Assembly (NCBI RefSeq): GCF_047731265.1
Contig: NZ_CP159835.1
Coordinates: forward strand, 3,472,001 to 3,536,000
Source: Patiriisocius sp047731265
Lineage (GTDB): Bacteria; Bacteroidota; Bacteroidia; Flavobacteriales; Flavobacteriaceae
DNA: 64,000 bases
Reading direction: 5' to 3'
Notes under the pieces: generated by a model
Seen by the model: the letters and a program-made list of their open reading frames with translations, nothing else
Told to the model about the DNA's origin: nothing
The model's database searches: none
Translations under genes and position numbers: made by a program
Shown: in pieces, positions 1 through 7,942 of the stretch
How positions within the stretch are numbered: the first letter of the stretch is position 1
Layout: the number at the start of each line of letters is the position of its first letter

Positions 1-983
1 AGTTTTGCTGCTATTTTTGCAATAGGGTATCCAGTGGCCTTTGAAGCCAATGCAGAACTTCTTGAAACACGTGGGTTTATTTCTATAGCGATAATATCTT
101 CTTTCTCATCGGGACTCACCGCAAACTGAACGTTACAACCTCCAGCAAAATCACCAATACTTCGCATCATATGAATGGCTAAATCACGCATTCTTTGGTA
201 CGTGCGATCACTTAAAGTCATTGCAGGTGCCACAGTTATAGAATCTCCTGTATGAATCCCCATCGGGTCCATATTTTCAATTGCACAAATAATAACCACG
301 TTGTCATTATTGTCTCTAAGCAATTCTAACTCAAATTCTTTCCATCCCATCATCGCCTTGTCTATCATCACCTCGTGTATAGGAGAGATTTCAAGTCCGT
401 GAGAAAGCTGTGCGTCGAAGTCCTCTTCTTTATAAACGATAGAAGCCCCTGCACCCCCTAGAGTGTAAGAAGCCCTAATTACAAGTGGAAAGCCAAATTT
501 TTGCGCAATCTCTTTACCTTCTAAATAGGATGTTGCAGTCGCCTGTGGCGCCATATCAACTCCTATTTGCTCCATTAAAACACGAAATTTTTCTCTATCC
601 TCAGTAATATTTATTGCGTCAATGTCTACGCCAATAATTTCAACATCAAAATCTTTCCAAATACCTTTTTCATCAGCTTCGATTGCTAGATTTAGCGCTG
701 TCTGACCTCCCATTGTAGGCAAGACAGCGTCAATTTGAGGGTGTTCCTTTAAAATCTGAACAATTGATTTTGTATTCAGTGGCAACAAATAAACATGATC
801 CGCCATGGACGGATCTGTCATAATGGTAGCAGGGTTAGAATTTATTAATATAGTTTCAATACCGTCCTCTCGAAGTGATCGAAGTGCTTGGGAACCTGAG
901 TAATCAAATTCGCAAGCTTGCCCAATAATAATGGGACCTGATCCGATAATCAATATGGATTTTAAGGAATTGTTTTTTGGCAT
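1..983 (-). CDS. carB: Carbamoyl-phosphate synthase large subunit, N-terminal part (cut by window edge)
   Basis: Makes carbamoyl phosphate from bicarbonate, ammonia (delivered by CarA) and two ATP, for pyrimidine and arginine synthesis. About 327 N-terminal residues are visible of the roughly 950-1070 usual for the family; the rest lies left of the window. The start MPKNNSLKSILIIGSGPI followed by IGQACEFDYSG, then NSNPATIMTD, PTMGGQTALNLA and ENMDPMGIHTGDS, are hallmarks of the carboxyphosphate ATP-grasp half. The start at 983 is the first Met before the glycine-rich nucleotide loop. The rpmH terminator lies upstream, so carB has its own promoter. No defect is seen in the visible part. Confidence 0.95.
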   Translation of the reverse strand, partial: MPKNNSLKSILIIGSGPIIIGQACEFDYSGSQALRSLREDGIETILINSNPATIMTDPSMADHVYLLPLNTKSIVQILKEHPQIDAVLPTMGGQTALNLAIEADEKGIWKDFDVEIIGVDIDAINITEDREKFRVLMEQIGVDMAPQATATSYLEGKEIAQKFGFPLVIRASYTLGGAGASIVYKEEDFDAQLSHGLEISPIHEVMIDKAMMGWKEFELELLRDNNDNVVIICAIENMDPMGIHTGDSITVAPAMTLSDRTYQRMRDLAIHMMRSIGDFAGGCNVQFAVSPDEKEDIIAIEINPRVSRSSALASKATGYPIAKIAAK

Positions 984-1024
984 CGTATTTTTTTTTAATG
1001 GCGTAAATTTACTAGCAATAGGGC

Positions 1025-1062
1025 ATAAAAAAAAGGTGTTGCTTATAAAAACAACACCTTTT
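1025..1062 (-). terminator. Rho-independent terminator of rpmH
   Basis: The arms AAAAGGTGTTG (1031-1041) and CAACACCTTTT (1052-1062) pair perfectly around a 10-base loop. On the minus strand the stem runs into eight T residues. It sits 20 bases past the rpmH stop and separates it from carB. Confidence 0.85.
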
Positions 1063-1081
1063 ATTTATGACTTATCAACAT

Positions 1082-1243
1082 TTATTTTTTGTGACGAGGT
1101 TCTGTCGAGACTGAAATTTTCTTTCTGCCCTTTGCTCTTCGTGCAGCTAATACTTTTCTTCCACTTACAGAAGCCATACGCTCTCTAAAACCGTGTTTAT
1201 TACGTCTCTTTCTCTTTGATGGCTGAAATGTTCTCTTACTCAT
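1082..1243 (-). CDS. rpmH: 50S ribosomal protein L34
   Basis: A 53-residue, very basic protein of the large ribosomal subunit. It reads MSKRTFQPSKRKRRNKHGFR and then ERMASVSGRKVLAARRAKGR, the canonical L34 sequence: TFQPSxRKRxxxHGFRxRM followed by GRxVLxxRRAKGRK. The length matches the bacterial family (44-53), with a short C-terminal tail containing PRHKK that is common in Bacteroidota. A strong promoter lies about 90 bases upstream and a terminator just downstream, so it is probably a single-gene unit. The gene is too short for length-filtered ORF calling but is certain. Confidence 0.97.
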   Translation of the reverse strand: MSKRTFQPSKRKRRNKHGFRERMASVSGRKVLAARRAKGRKKISVSTEPRHKK

Positions 1244-1333
1244 TATACTATTCTTTAATCGTCAAAAATCATTTTTTTATCCTGCAATCAAAATTGTTCT
1301 AAAATACAATTATCTAGTTTGCTTAGGCGGCTG

Positions 1334-1363
1334 CAAATATACAATCTTTTTTTACACACCCAA
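1334..1363 (-). promoter_or_regulatory. Bacteroidota-type promoter of rpmH
   Basis: On the minus strand TTG (1361-1363), 19 bases, then TATATTTG (1334-1341). This fits the Bacteroidota primary sigma consensus TTG-N19-TAnnTTTG exactly. It predicts a leader of about 85 bases before the rpmH ATG. Confidence 0.75.
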
Positions 1364-1427
1364 CTCCTAATTAAGAAATATTTTTAATTGTTTTTACTAC
1401 CTTTGGTGGCTGAAAAAAACACCCTAT

Positions 1428-1997
1428 ATGTTCCATAAAAATATAAAGTTAATAATCACCGTATTGCTTATTGGTACCGCGGTTTGGCAATTTACTGAAT
1501 CTGAAATAGGTAACGGCATCATGCTCATACTTTTATCCTTAATTTTTGTTTTTCTTTATTTCAAGAACGAAATTATTTTACTTGCTTTTCTTAGACTGCG
1601 AAAACAAGATTTTCCTGGTGCAAAAAAGTGGTTGGATAGAATTAAACACCCTGAAGGCTCCCTAGTTAAAAAACAACAAGGTTATTATAATTATTTAAAT
1701 GGTTTAATGATTTCTCAAACCAATATGAACGAAGCCGAAAAGTACTTTAAAAAGGCTGTTGCTTTAGGTTTGAGCATGGACACTGATATGGCAATGACCA
1801 AATTAAACCTTGCTGGAATTGCAATGGCAAAAAATAGAAAGCGCGAAGCTGAAACATTATTGTCAGAAGCAAAGAAACTGGACAAGCAGAATATGATGAC
1901 GGAACAGATCAAACAAATGAAACAACAGATGAAACGTGCTGGCCAACCAAAACAACAGTTTGGTGGTGGTCGCTCTGCGCGTGGAGGTCGCCGTTAA
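1428..1997 (+). CDS. Membrane protein with TPR-like region
   Basis: A 189-residue protein with two hydrophobic segments near the N terminus (about 7-22 and 27-50), then a soluble helical region with TPR-like spacing: the pair around YYNYLNGLMISQTNMNEAEK and YFKKAVALGL, then the pair around AMTKLNLAGIAMAKNRKREA. The tail is basic and glycine/arginine-rich (GGGRSARGGRR). Related proteins are widespread in flavobacteria without a defined function. A role as a membrane-anchored TPR scaffold is inference. It diverges from rpmH and stands alone. Confidence 0.75.
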   Translation: MFHKNIKLIITVLLIGTAVWQFTESEIGNGIMLILLSLIFVFLYFKNEIILLAFLRLRKQDFPGAKKWLDRIKHPEGSLVKKQQGYYNYLNGLMISQTNMNEAEKYFKKAVALGLSMDTDMAMTKLNLAGIAMAKNRKREAETLLSEAKKLDKQNMMTEQIKQMKQQMKRAGQPKQQFGGGRSARGGRR

Positions 1998-2131
1998 TTG
2001 TTTTTAGGATTCATTTTTTACAAAAATTTTGACTTAACCAAACCGTTTACCGACTATTTAAGTCTAATCGTCTAATAATGTATAGCTTAACGGTTTTCAT
2101 TCCTTATATTCACCCTATTAATTAGACGTGT

Positions 2132-2830
2132 ATGGACAGGAAACTACTTCTCCTATTTATTATTATTTCGTTTTCAGCACAAGGGCAAGACCTTGAGCCT
2201 AGTAGATTATTTTCTCAAGCCATTGGAAAAAACATAAAGACGTATCGCATTAACTCAAAACAAGCTTATGCCGATAATGACTTTAAGCGCGCAGAAATGT
2301 TATTTGATTCGTTTATCAAAAAGGTGGTAAATGGCAGTACCCTTGATAACTTTCCAATTCGCAAGATTTCTGGTAAACGAAAAAAACTGTACGATTATAA
2401 AAAGCCTATCTTTTTAATCACTTATGCTTCTTGGTGTACACCGGGTGTTGGAGAAATCCCAGCGCTTAACGCGGTAGCAAGAAAACACTACAAAGACATT
2501 GATTTTATTGTATTATTTTGGGACACAAAAAAAAATGCTCGAAAACTTGGCAGAGCATATGACAACAAAATTCAAGTTGTGTATATAAACGAATTAGAAA
2601 ACACCAATAGTACTGCAATTAAGACTATGAAACATAGCTTAGGATTTCCAACCTCTTTCTTTATAGACGCTAACAAAAAAATACTAGATGTAAGACGTGG
2701 TGCCCTTCATCCATATCACGAGGAATATGAGATCTCTTTTGAATTAAATTACAACTCTTTTCTCAACGGTATATCGATGTTAAAAACACTTCCTTCTCAA
2801 AATGAGATTAGCGCCGTAGATACACCTTAA
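2132..2830 (+). CDS. TlpA-like thioredoxin-fold secreted protein lacking the second active-site cysteine
   Basis: A 232-residue protein with signal peptide MDRKLLLLFIIISFSAQGQ, so it is periplasmic. The thioredoxin-fold segment starts near residue 90 (PIFLITYASWCTPGVGEIPA) and has the usual beta-strand continuation (IDFIVLFWDT) and the cis-proline region GFPTSFFID. The active site reads WCTPG where TlpA/ResA proteins have WCxxC. The resolving cysteine is therefore missing, so classic disulfide reduction is unlikely; a one-cysteine or structural role is inferred. Neighbours give no pathway. Confidence 0.8.
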   Translation: MDRKLLLLFIIISFSAQGQDLEPSRLFSQAIGKNIKTYRINSKQAYADNDFKRAEMLFDSFIKKVVNGSTLDNFPIRKISGKRKKLYDYKKPIFLITYASWCTPGVGEIPALNAVARKHYKDIDFIVLFWDTKKNARKLGRAYDNKIQVVYINELENTNSTAIKTMKHSLGFPTSFFIDANKKILDVRRGALHPYHEEYEISFELNYNSFLNGISMLKTLPSQNEISAVDTP

Positions 2831-2845
2831 ACAAAGCAAACTAAA

Positions 2846-2986
2846 CTACTTCATATCAATATAAGAGTCGTGACAAGTATTTACTATTCTCTTCTCAAAC
2901 TCATCGATTGGGTTTTTGTATAATTCTAAAATTGGTTCAATTACCTGAGTCCAATTATCAAATTCCAAATGATATTTATTCACCAT
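2846..2986 (-). pseudogene. Gene relic, C-terminal fragment of unknown family
   Basis: A 46-codon reading frame starting MVNKYHLEFDNWTQ and ending NTCHDSYIDMK. The frame stays open upstream to about 3046 without a start codon (it continues ...KESFGLTIIKQTNNAR), which suggests the 3' end of a longer gene that has lost its beginning. The composition looks protein-like. I do not recognise the family. It is on the same strand as the relic at 3104-3400 and may have formed an operon with it. Confidence 0.35.
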
Positions 2987-3103
2987 ACTTCTAGCGTTAT
3001 TTGTTTGTTTAATAATCGTTAGCCCAAAGCTTTCCTTTTTTGTTATTTATTTTAATATTTTTAGAGATTCATTATACATTAAAAAATAATTAATCTTCTT
3101 ATT

Positions 3104-3400
3104 TTATGCGGGAGTTATAAACCCGCTTTTTCTTATAACAAAGAGATTTTTCAAATGCGAAATTGAATTGAGTTCAAATACTATTGGTTGAAAATTAGAA
3201 GATAACTTGCAAATTGTTTCTCCTAAAAATGATCATCCTGTACTATTTTTTATTGATATTTTAACATCCTTGTACTTTGATAGTAATAGACAAATTAAAT
3301 TTGCAGCTCTAATTCCTCCCCCTATTCCCGCATCTTTGTCTGGGAAAGAGAATTTTCTGTCTTCTTTTTCTACGAATGTTTTGAAGAAGCATTTTATCAT
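3104..3400 (-). pseudogene. Small gene with one internal stop, unknown family
   Basis: A single frame of 98 sense positions starts at ATG 3400 (MIKCFFKTFVEKEDRKFSF) and runs to TAA 3104. It is interrupted once by TGA at 3233-3235, between ...ISIKNSTG and SFLGETICKLSSN. One stop in about 98 codons of such AT-rich DNA is far fewer than chance, so this is probably a recently inactivated gene. The glycine-rich AGIGGGIRAANLI stretch is distinctive but I cannot assign a family. A long overlapping plus-strand frame (3207-3425) is treated as its shadow. Confidence 0.4.
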
Positions 3401-3469
3401 TAAAAACTCAATTATTTTCTTCTAAACAACAATTTTAGAAACAAACACTAAGCAACAAACACCAAAAAC

Positions 3470-3853
3470 CTATTTAGAAAAAAGCATCTTGACCGCTGCA
3501 ATTATTAAAATAACTGCAAAACTCTTTTTTAAGATGTTTTGTGGAAGTGATACCGCAAATTTAGAACCTACAAAGCCGCCAACTACAAAACATACAGCAA
3601 TGATAATTGCGTAGCGCCAGTCAAACGGAACTTCTCCTTCCAGGGGGTTGACATAATAAGTATAAGCAGCCAAAAAAGTAACTGGGACAGCAAGTACAGC
3701 AAGACTTAAGCCTTGTGCTTGGTGTTGACTATAACCCAGGAGTAAAATAGCAAGGGGAACCATGATTACCCCTCCTCCTACACCCATAAAACCGCTCAAA
3801 ACACCTGCAAACAGGCCTATTAAAACTAATGATAAAATGATGGTTATATTCAT
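3470..3853 (-). CDS. TSUP (TauE/SafE) family permease, half-size
   Basis: Hydrophobic protein of 127 residues (133 if the Met at 3871 is used) with about four membrane helices. The start LSLVLIGLFAGVLSGFMGVG followed by GGVIMVPLAI is the TSUP signature; members export or import sulfite, sulfonates or other organic anions. Typical members have two such units and about 250 residues, so this single-repeat form would have to dimerise (inference); short forms are known in Bacteroidota. The Met at 3853 is preferred because it avoids a 14-base overlap with the upstream gene. It is co-transcribed with the lytic transglycosylase. Confidence 0.8.
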   Translation of the reverse strand: MNITIILSLVLIGLFAGVLSGFMGVGGGVIMVPLAILLLGYSQHQAQGLSLAVLAVPVTFLAAYTYYVNPLEGEVPFDWRYAIIIAVCFVVGGFVGSKFAVSLPQNILKKSFAVILIIAAVKMLFSK

Positions 3854-3857
3854 TGGA

Positions 3858-4805
3858 TTATTCGGTGACATAGTAACCTGGTAATGGGATTTTTATTTCG
3901 TATTCTTTGCCTGATGCATTTCTTAAATAGGTATCACGCAACCAAGGATTATGAATTTTTAAAATTTTATAATTGATTCCGTTATCTTTCGCGAAAATTG
4001 CAAAATCTTCCACCGGTGTATTCACAATCAATGTTTTTGTTGGAATAGGCTGGTATAAATCTCCAGGATTTAAATAAAAACCATATTTTTTTGGATTGCT
4101 CATTATCTCTTTAAACGCCAAGATTCTAAAAACATATCTACTCGTTTCAGAATTGAGCAACAGGCTATAATATCCTTTTGCATCTTGTCGCTCTAATTGC
4201 TTATTAACACCGCTATTACCAGCATTATAAGCAGCGGCAGCTGTCGTCCAACTTCCAAACCGTGCTTTTGATTTGTTTAAATAATCTGCTGCTACTTTAG
4301 TGGCTAATTCTAAATTATAACGCTCGTCTACATACTCATTAATTTCCAAACCATATTCTTTTCCTGTTCCCTTCATAAACTGCCAAAATCCAGATGCACC
4401 AGCGTGAGATCTAACATTATCAAGACCGCTTTCTGCTACTGCTAAATATTTAAAATCATCCGGTAAACCGTATTTTTCAAGTAAAGGCTCAATCTCTGCA
4501 AAGAACCGATTCGCTTTTTTCATCATCAGTAACATATTGGATTGCCAATAGATATTAACGTGTAATTCTCTATCCAATCTTTCGCGAACATCGGTATCAT
4601 TTAATGGTACTACTTCTCCTGCAAAATCTATATATTCTAAATAAGGCAATGCATACACTTTTAAAACCCCCTCTTCTACTGGTGTATTATAATTGGAGAT
4701 TTTCGAAGGCGTACTTATCGTGCTTGGGTTTTGTGTCGCAAAAATAAACAAGCCACAGATAATAGCTCCAATCACTAAAATACCAACTTTTGAAAGGAAT
4801 TTCAT
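3858..4805 (-). CDS. Membrane-bound lytic murein transglycosylase (MltD-like SLT domain)
   Basis: A 315-residue protein with an N-terminal membrane anchor or signal (residues about 7-25). The SLT lysozyme-like domain carries the catalytic glutamate in KYLAVAESGLDN, then AGASGFWQFMKGTGKEYGL, the YNLELATKVAADYLN helix and the AAAAYNAGNSGVNKQ motif. These enzymes cleave peptidoglycan glycan strands, leaving 1,6-anhydro ends. No LysM repeats follow, unlike E. coli MltD; the C-terminal 90 residues (after IMSNPKKYGFYL) are the Bacteroidota-type extension. It acts in the periplasm and lies upstream of the TSUP gene, almost overlapping it. Confidence 0.9.
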   Translation of the reverse strand: MKFLSKVGILVIGAIICGLFIFATQNPSTISTPSKISNYNTPVEEGVLKVYALPYLEYIDFAGEVVPLNDTDVRERLDRELHVNIYWQSNMLLMMKKANRFFAEIEPLLEKYGLPDDFKYLAVAESGLDNVRSHAGASGFWQFMKGTGKEYGLEINEYVDERYNLELATKVAADYLNKSKARFGSWTTAAAAYNAGNSGVNKQLERQDAKGYYSLLLNSETSRYVFRILAFKEIMSNPKKYGFYLNPGDLYQPIPTKTLIVNTPVEDFAIFAKDNGINYKILKIHNPWLRDTYLRNASGKEYEIKIPLPGYYVTE

Positions 4806-4862
4806 ACTTTAAATTTTTATAAATATAACCAAATTTGATATGGCTCTTAAAGACATAATCAA

Positions 4863-5546
4863 TTAATTATTCCTTAATATTTCAATAATTTTTTCTGAAA
4901 CTTTAACCCCTTTTGTTAGCAACATAATATGATTCCCACCAGGTATAACGATTGCATGATTTATGTTTTTAATAGGAAAGACAATATCTTCATCTCCGTG
5001 AATATGATATACTTGAGGTAAGGCTTCCTCTCTATTCCAGCACACCATGTTTTTTATAGCCCAATCTAGATATTGTTTGTCTCTAACATGTAAGTACTCA
5101 TCATAAATTTTAAGACGTTTTCTAGAACGAGGCCCTATAGCAAGCTTTGTCAAATCTCTAGCGCTTAAAATCAATCTAGTAGGTAGCAAATTATAAGCTT
5201 TTAACCGTGCAACCCATTTTAATCGAGATGGTAATTCATATTTTGTTTTTACGCTGGAAATGATTATCAATTTTTTAAGATTGAGAAACAAACTCATTTC
5301 TTGAACCACAACCCCTCCAAAAGACACCCCAATCAAAACCGTATTCTCGTCTTTCACAAAACTCGTCATTCTCTTAGCATAAAAAGAAAGAGACTCCTTC
5401 TTCTTTGGAATAAGCCAAGGAATAATATGAACTTCAAAATCATCTTCGGGTAGCTTAATATTTCTGAATATCTCTTCCCCAGCAGCCAATCCTGGAACAA
5501 AATATACCTTAGTCTTTGAAGCTTTCATAGGTTTATGACTGTTCAT
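4863..5546 (-). CDS. Alpha/beta hydrolase
   Basis: A 227-residue cytoplasmic alpha/beta-hydrolase. The oxyanion strand KVYFVPGLAAGEEIF is followed by the nucleophile elbow VLIGVSFGGVVVQEM (GxSxG), a late acid in HIHGDEDIVFPIKN and the histidine in VIPGGNHIMLLT. The triad is complete, so it should be active; the substrate is unknown (esterase, lipase or peptidase-like). The ATG at 5546 was preferred over a TTG two codons upstream. A TAAATTTA box about 25-30 bases upstream may be its -7 element. Confidence 0.85.
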   Translation of the reverse strand: MNSHKPMKASKTKVYFVPGLAAGEEIFRNIKLPEDDFEVHIIPWLIPKKKESLSFYAKRMTSFVKDENTVLIGVSFGGVVVQEMSLFLNLKKLIIISSVKTKYELPSRLKWVARLKAYNLLPTRLILSARDLTKLAIGPRSRKRLKIYDEYLHVRDKQYLDWAIKNMVCWNREEALPQVYHIHGDEDIVFPIKNINHAIVIPGGNHIMLLTKGVKVSEKIIEILRNN

Positions 5547-5652
5547 TTGCAATTAACACGTAGTTTTTTTGTAAATTTACGTAATACCTCATTGAGTTAA
5601 TAATAATATATTAAATCAATCTGAATATCAAACAACAAATAATATAGCTCCA

Positions 5653-5952
5653 ATGATTGAAGATGTAGAAATTACTGACAATGAGTTCCTAAGACAATTT
5701 GAATTAGAAATAGGAGACAATATGGCGCGCATTGAATATGCACTTCAAGATCGAAAAATATTTTTAACGAAATATGAAATGCCCGACGATCTAGAAGAAC
5801 AGGGTTTTAGAGATATTTTTATTACAGCCGTATTTGATGAAATTAGAGAAAGAGGCATTAGTGTTATGCCAACGAGTCCAGAAATTGTGGGGTTTCTAAG
5901 GAAAAATAGACGTAAATACAAGGATTTATTACCTGTTGGTATTAATATTTAA
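5653..5952 (+). CDS. Small GNAT-like N-acetyltransferase (GCN5-related, CG type)
   Basis: A 99-residue protein resembling the one-domain family typified by human GTLF/NATD1: MARIEYALQDRKIFLTKYEM, then PDDLEEQGFRDIFITAVF, then ERGISVMPTSPEIVGFLRKN. The normal acetyl-CoA loop of this family (RGKGIG-like) is here EEQGFRD, so cofactor binding may be weakened. It lies between two minus-strand genes and ends 10 bases from the mtaB stop, tail to tail. Substrate unknown. Confidence 0.75.
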   Translation: MIEDVEITDNEFLRQFELEIGDNMARIEYALQDRKIFLTKYEMPDDLEEQGFRDIFITAVFDEIRERGISVMPTSPEIVGFLRKNRRKYKDLLPVGINI

Positions 5953-5962
5953 ATTAAGACGG

Positions 5963-7306
5963 TTACAGTAAAATAGTAGCTGTAACAAACTCAAAACGCA
6001 CCATTCCATCGTGATCAATCTTAGTTAGCGTTACTGGATGCAATGTATTGACCAGCGCTGGATTCCAAGGACACTTTACTTTTACATAATTTTGAGTAAA
6101 ACCGTGAATATAGCCGGTCTTATTTTCTCCTTCAAATAAAACGGTTAGGGTATTTCCTAATTGGCTCTCATAAAAAGAGCGTCTTTTTTTAGCTGAAAGT
6201 CCTCGCAACATTTTACTTCGTTTGGCGCGCACTTTTTTAGACACCGCTCCGTCCATGGTTGCAGCAGCGGTATTTTCTCTTTCAGAATAGGTAAACACGT
6301 GTAAATATGAAATATCTAATTCTGTTAAGAAATTATAAGTCTCCAAAAACAATGCATCCGTTTCTCCCGGGAATCCAACAATAACATCAACACCAATGCA
6401 GGCATTGGGCATTGTTTCTTTAATAGTTTTTACACGATCCACATACAAGCCGCTCATATATCTCCTTTTCATCTGCTTGAGCAAGGTATCGCTTCCACTC
6501 TGCAAAGGAATATGAAAATGAGGCACAAACGTTTTAGATTGCGCTACAAATTTGATGGTTTCATTTTTGAGCAAATTTGGTTCGATGGAAGAGATTCTTA
6601 GCCGTTCAATTCCTTCTACTTCATCTAAAGCTTTACATAATTCAAAAAAAGTATGTTCGTGCTTTTTATTTCCGAATTCGCCTTTACCATAATCACCAAT
6701 ATTTACCCCAGTAAGCACAATTTCTTTAATTCCTTTTGAAGAAATTTCAGCAGCATTATTCAAGACATTTTCTAAGGTGTCGCTTCGTGAAATACCACGC
6801 GCTAAGGGGATAGTGCAATAAGTACACTTATAATCACAACCGTCCTGCACTTTTAAGAAGGCACGCGTTCTATCTCCTATTGAATAAGAACCTACATAAA
6901 AATCAGCCTCAGAAATTTCGCAACTATGTATTTGCCCTCGGCTATGCTCGGGCACTTTTAACAACTCATTAATATAAGAGGTTATATTAAATTTTTCAGT
7001 AGCACCTAATACTAAATCAACCCCATCAACATCAGCTAGTTCTTCGGGTTTTAATTGCGCGTAACACCCTATAGCTGCAACAAAAGCCTCATCGTTTGCT
7101 TTTCTTGCTTGTTTTACAATATTTTTGAAACGCTTATCTGCATTTTCAGTTACACTACAAGTATTTACCACATAAATATCCGCCTTCTCTGAAAAATCAA
7201 CGCGCTCAAACCCTTCCGAGGTAAAATCACGGGCAATTGTGCTGGTTTCGCTGTAATTTAACTTGCAACCTAAGGTATAAAATGCAACTTTTTTAGTAGC
7301 AGACAT
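5963..7306 (-). CDS. mtaB: tRNA (t6A37) methylthiotransferase MtaB
   Basis: Radical SAM enzyme that inserts a methylthio group into N6-threonylcarbamoyladenosine 37 of tRNAs reading ANN codons. The N-terminal UPF0004 domain contains AFYTLGCKLNYSE, NTCSVTENAD and AIGCYAQ, with the three cysteines of the auxiliary cluster. The radical SAM motif GCDYKCTYCTIPLARG supplies the CxxxCxxC. A TRAM-like domain closes the protein (LFEGENKTGYIHGFTQNYVKV). The CNQ/CSV pattern and GCK motif favour MtaB over MiaB and RimO. The Met at 7306 gives 447 residues, the usual length; an upstream Met at 7342 adds 12 poorly conserved residues. Confidence 0.93.
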   Translation of the reverse strand: MSATKKVAFYTLGCKLNYSETSTIARDFTSEGFERVDFSEKADIYVVNTCSVTENADKRFKNIVKQARKANDEAFVAAIGCYAQLKPEELADVDGVDLVLGATEKFNITSYINELLKVPEHSRGQIHSCEISEADFYVGSYSIGDRTRAFLKVQDGCDYKCTYCTIPLARGISRSDTLENVLNNAAEISSKGIKEIVLTGVNIGDYGKGEFGNKKHEHTFFELCKALDEVEGIERLRISSIEPNLLKNETIKFVAQSKTFVPHFHIPLQSGSDTLLKQMKRRYMSGLYVDRVKTIKETMPNACIGVDVIVGFPGETDALFLETYNFLTELDISYLHVFTYSERENTAAATMDGAVSKKVRAKRSKMLRGLSAKKRRSFYESQLGNTLTVLFEGENKTGYIHGFTQNYVKVKCPWNPALVNTLHPVTLTKIDHDGMVRFEFVTATILL

Positions 7307-7342
7307 ATCATTTTTTATAGATTGCAAAGATACTGATTTCAC

Positions 7343-7942
7343 ATTTTACAAAAGCCTTTAATTCTTCATTGAATAGCCTTAAGCCTGATTGCTCCTCTCC
7401 AACTGTTTCTACTTCCTCCGTTGCCTCCTATCTACTCGAGTAATAAAGAGAGATCCAATCCAAGCGCCACCATCTAATATTGGCATCGTTATATAATGAG
7501 GTGTGGGAAAACACCTTTAAAAACAAACCTAAATGTCTTCCTGTATTGTTTTTAACATGCTCGACCTATTTAAAACCCAACAACAATCGCGGGCTGCCCC
7601 ACCATTTAATCCATCTTCAATCGTTTCGCTACCAGTGAGGTGAAAACGCTTTAAATAATTCATTGGCGTGCATTTATTTACGCTTTTCTATCCCCTTTTA
7701 AATATTACCATCATTAATCTTAAGAGTACGTTTTTGAGCAAAAAAATGCGTCCTAATCAACCCAAATAAAATCAAAAAAAGAGACAACCAATGTTATCTA
7801 AAATTTAAAATAAAATATTTAGTTTGTAATATAGATCATAATCTTTAATAATATTTCAGAATGCAATCGAGTTTTACGTTCATCATAAATCTGAAAAGTA
7901 AAAAGTGTAACTTTGAAAAAAAATAAACACCATCCATAAATA
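7343..7942. other. 600-base intergenic stretch with a possible gene relic and the promoter of the next gene
   Basis: No intact gene is seen. A minus-strand frame 7529-7663 (44 codons, starts MNYLKRFHLTGSETIEDG, includes GGAARDCCWVLNRSSMLKTI) looks protein-like and may be a relic of unknown family. An imperfect hairpin (GGTGT...ACACC) lies near 7500-7515. The right-hand 150 bases are very AT-rich and hold the -7 box of the downstream lipoprotein gene. Confidence 0.3.
7908..7915 (+). promoter_or_regulatory. -7 promoter element of the peptide-binding lipoprotein gene
   Basis: TAACTTTG matches TAnnTTTG and stands 28 bases before the start codon. No clear TTG at the -33 position was found, so only the -7 half is supported. 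Confidence 0.4.

Noticed and set aside
931..1188. Plus-strand 85-codon frame over the carB start and rpmH
   Set aside because: It crosses two certain minus-strand genes and a terminator.
3207..3425. Plus-strand 72-codon frame
   Set aside because: Antisense to the more protein-like minus-strand relic at 3104-3400.
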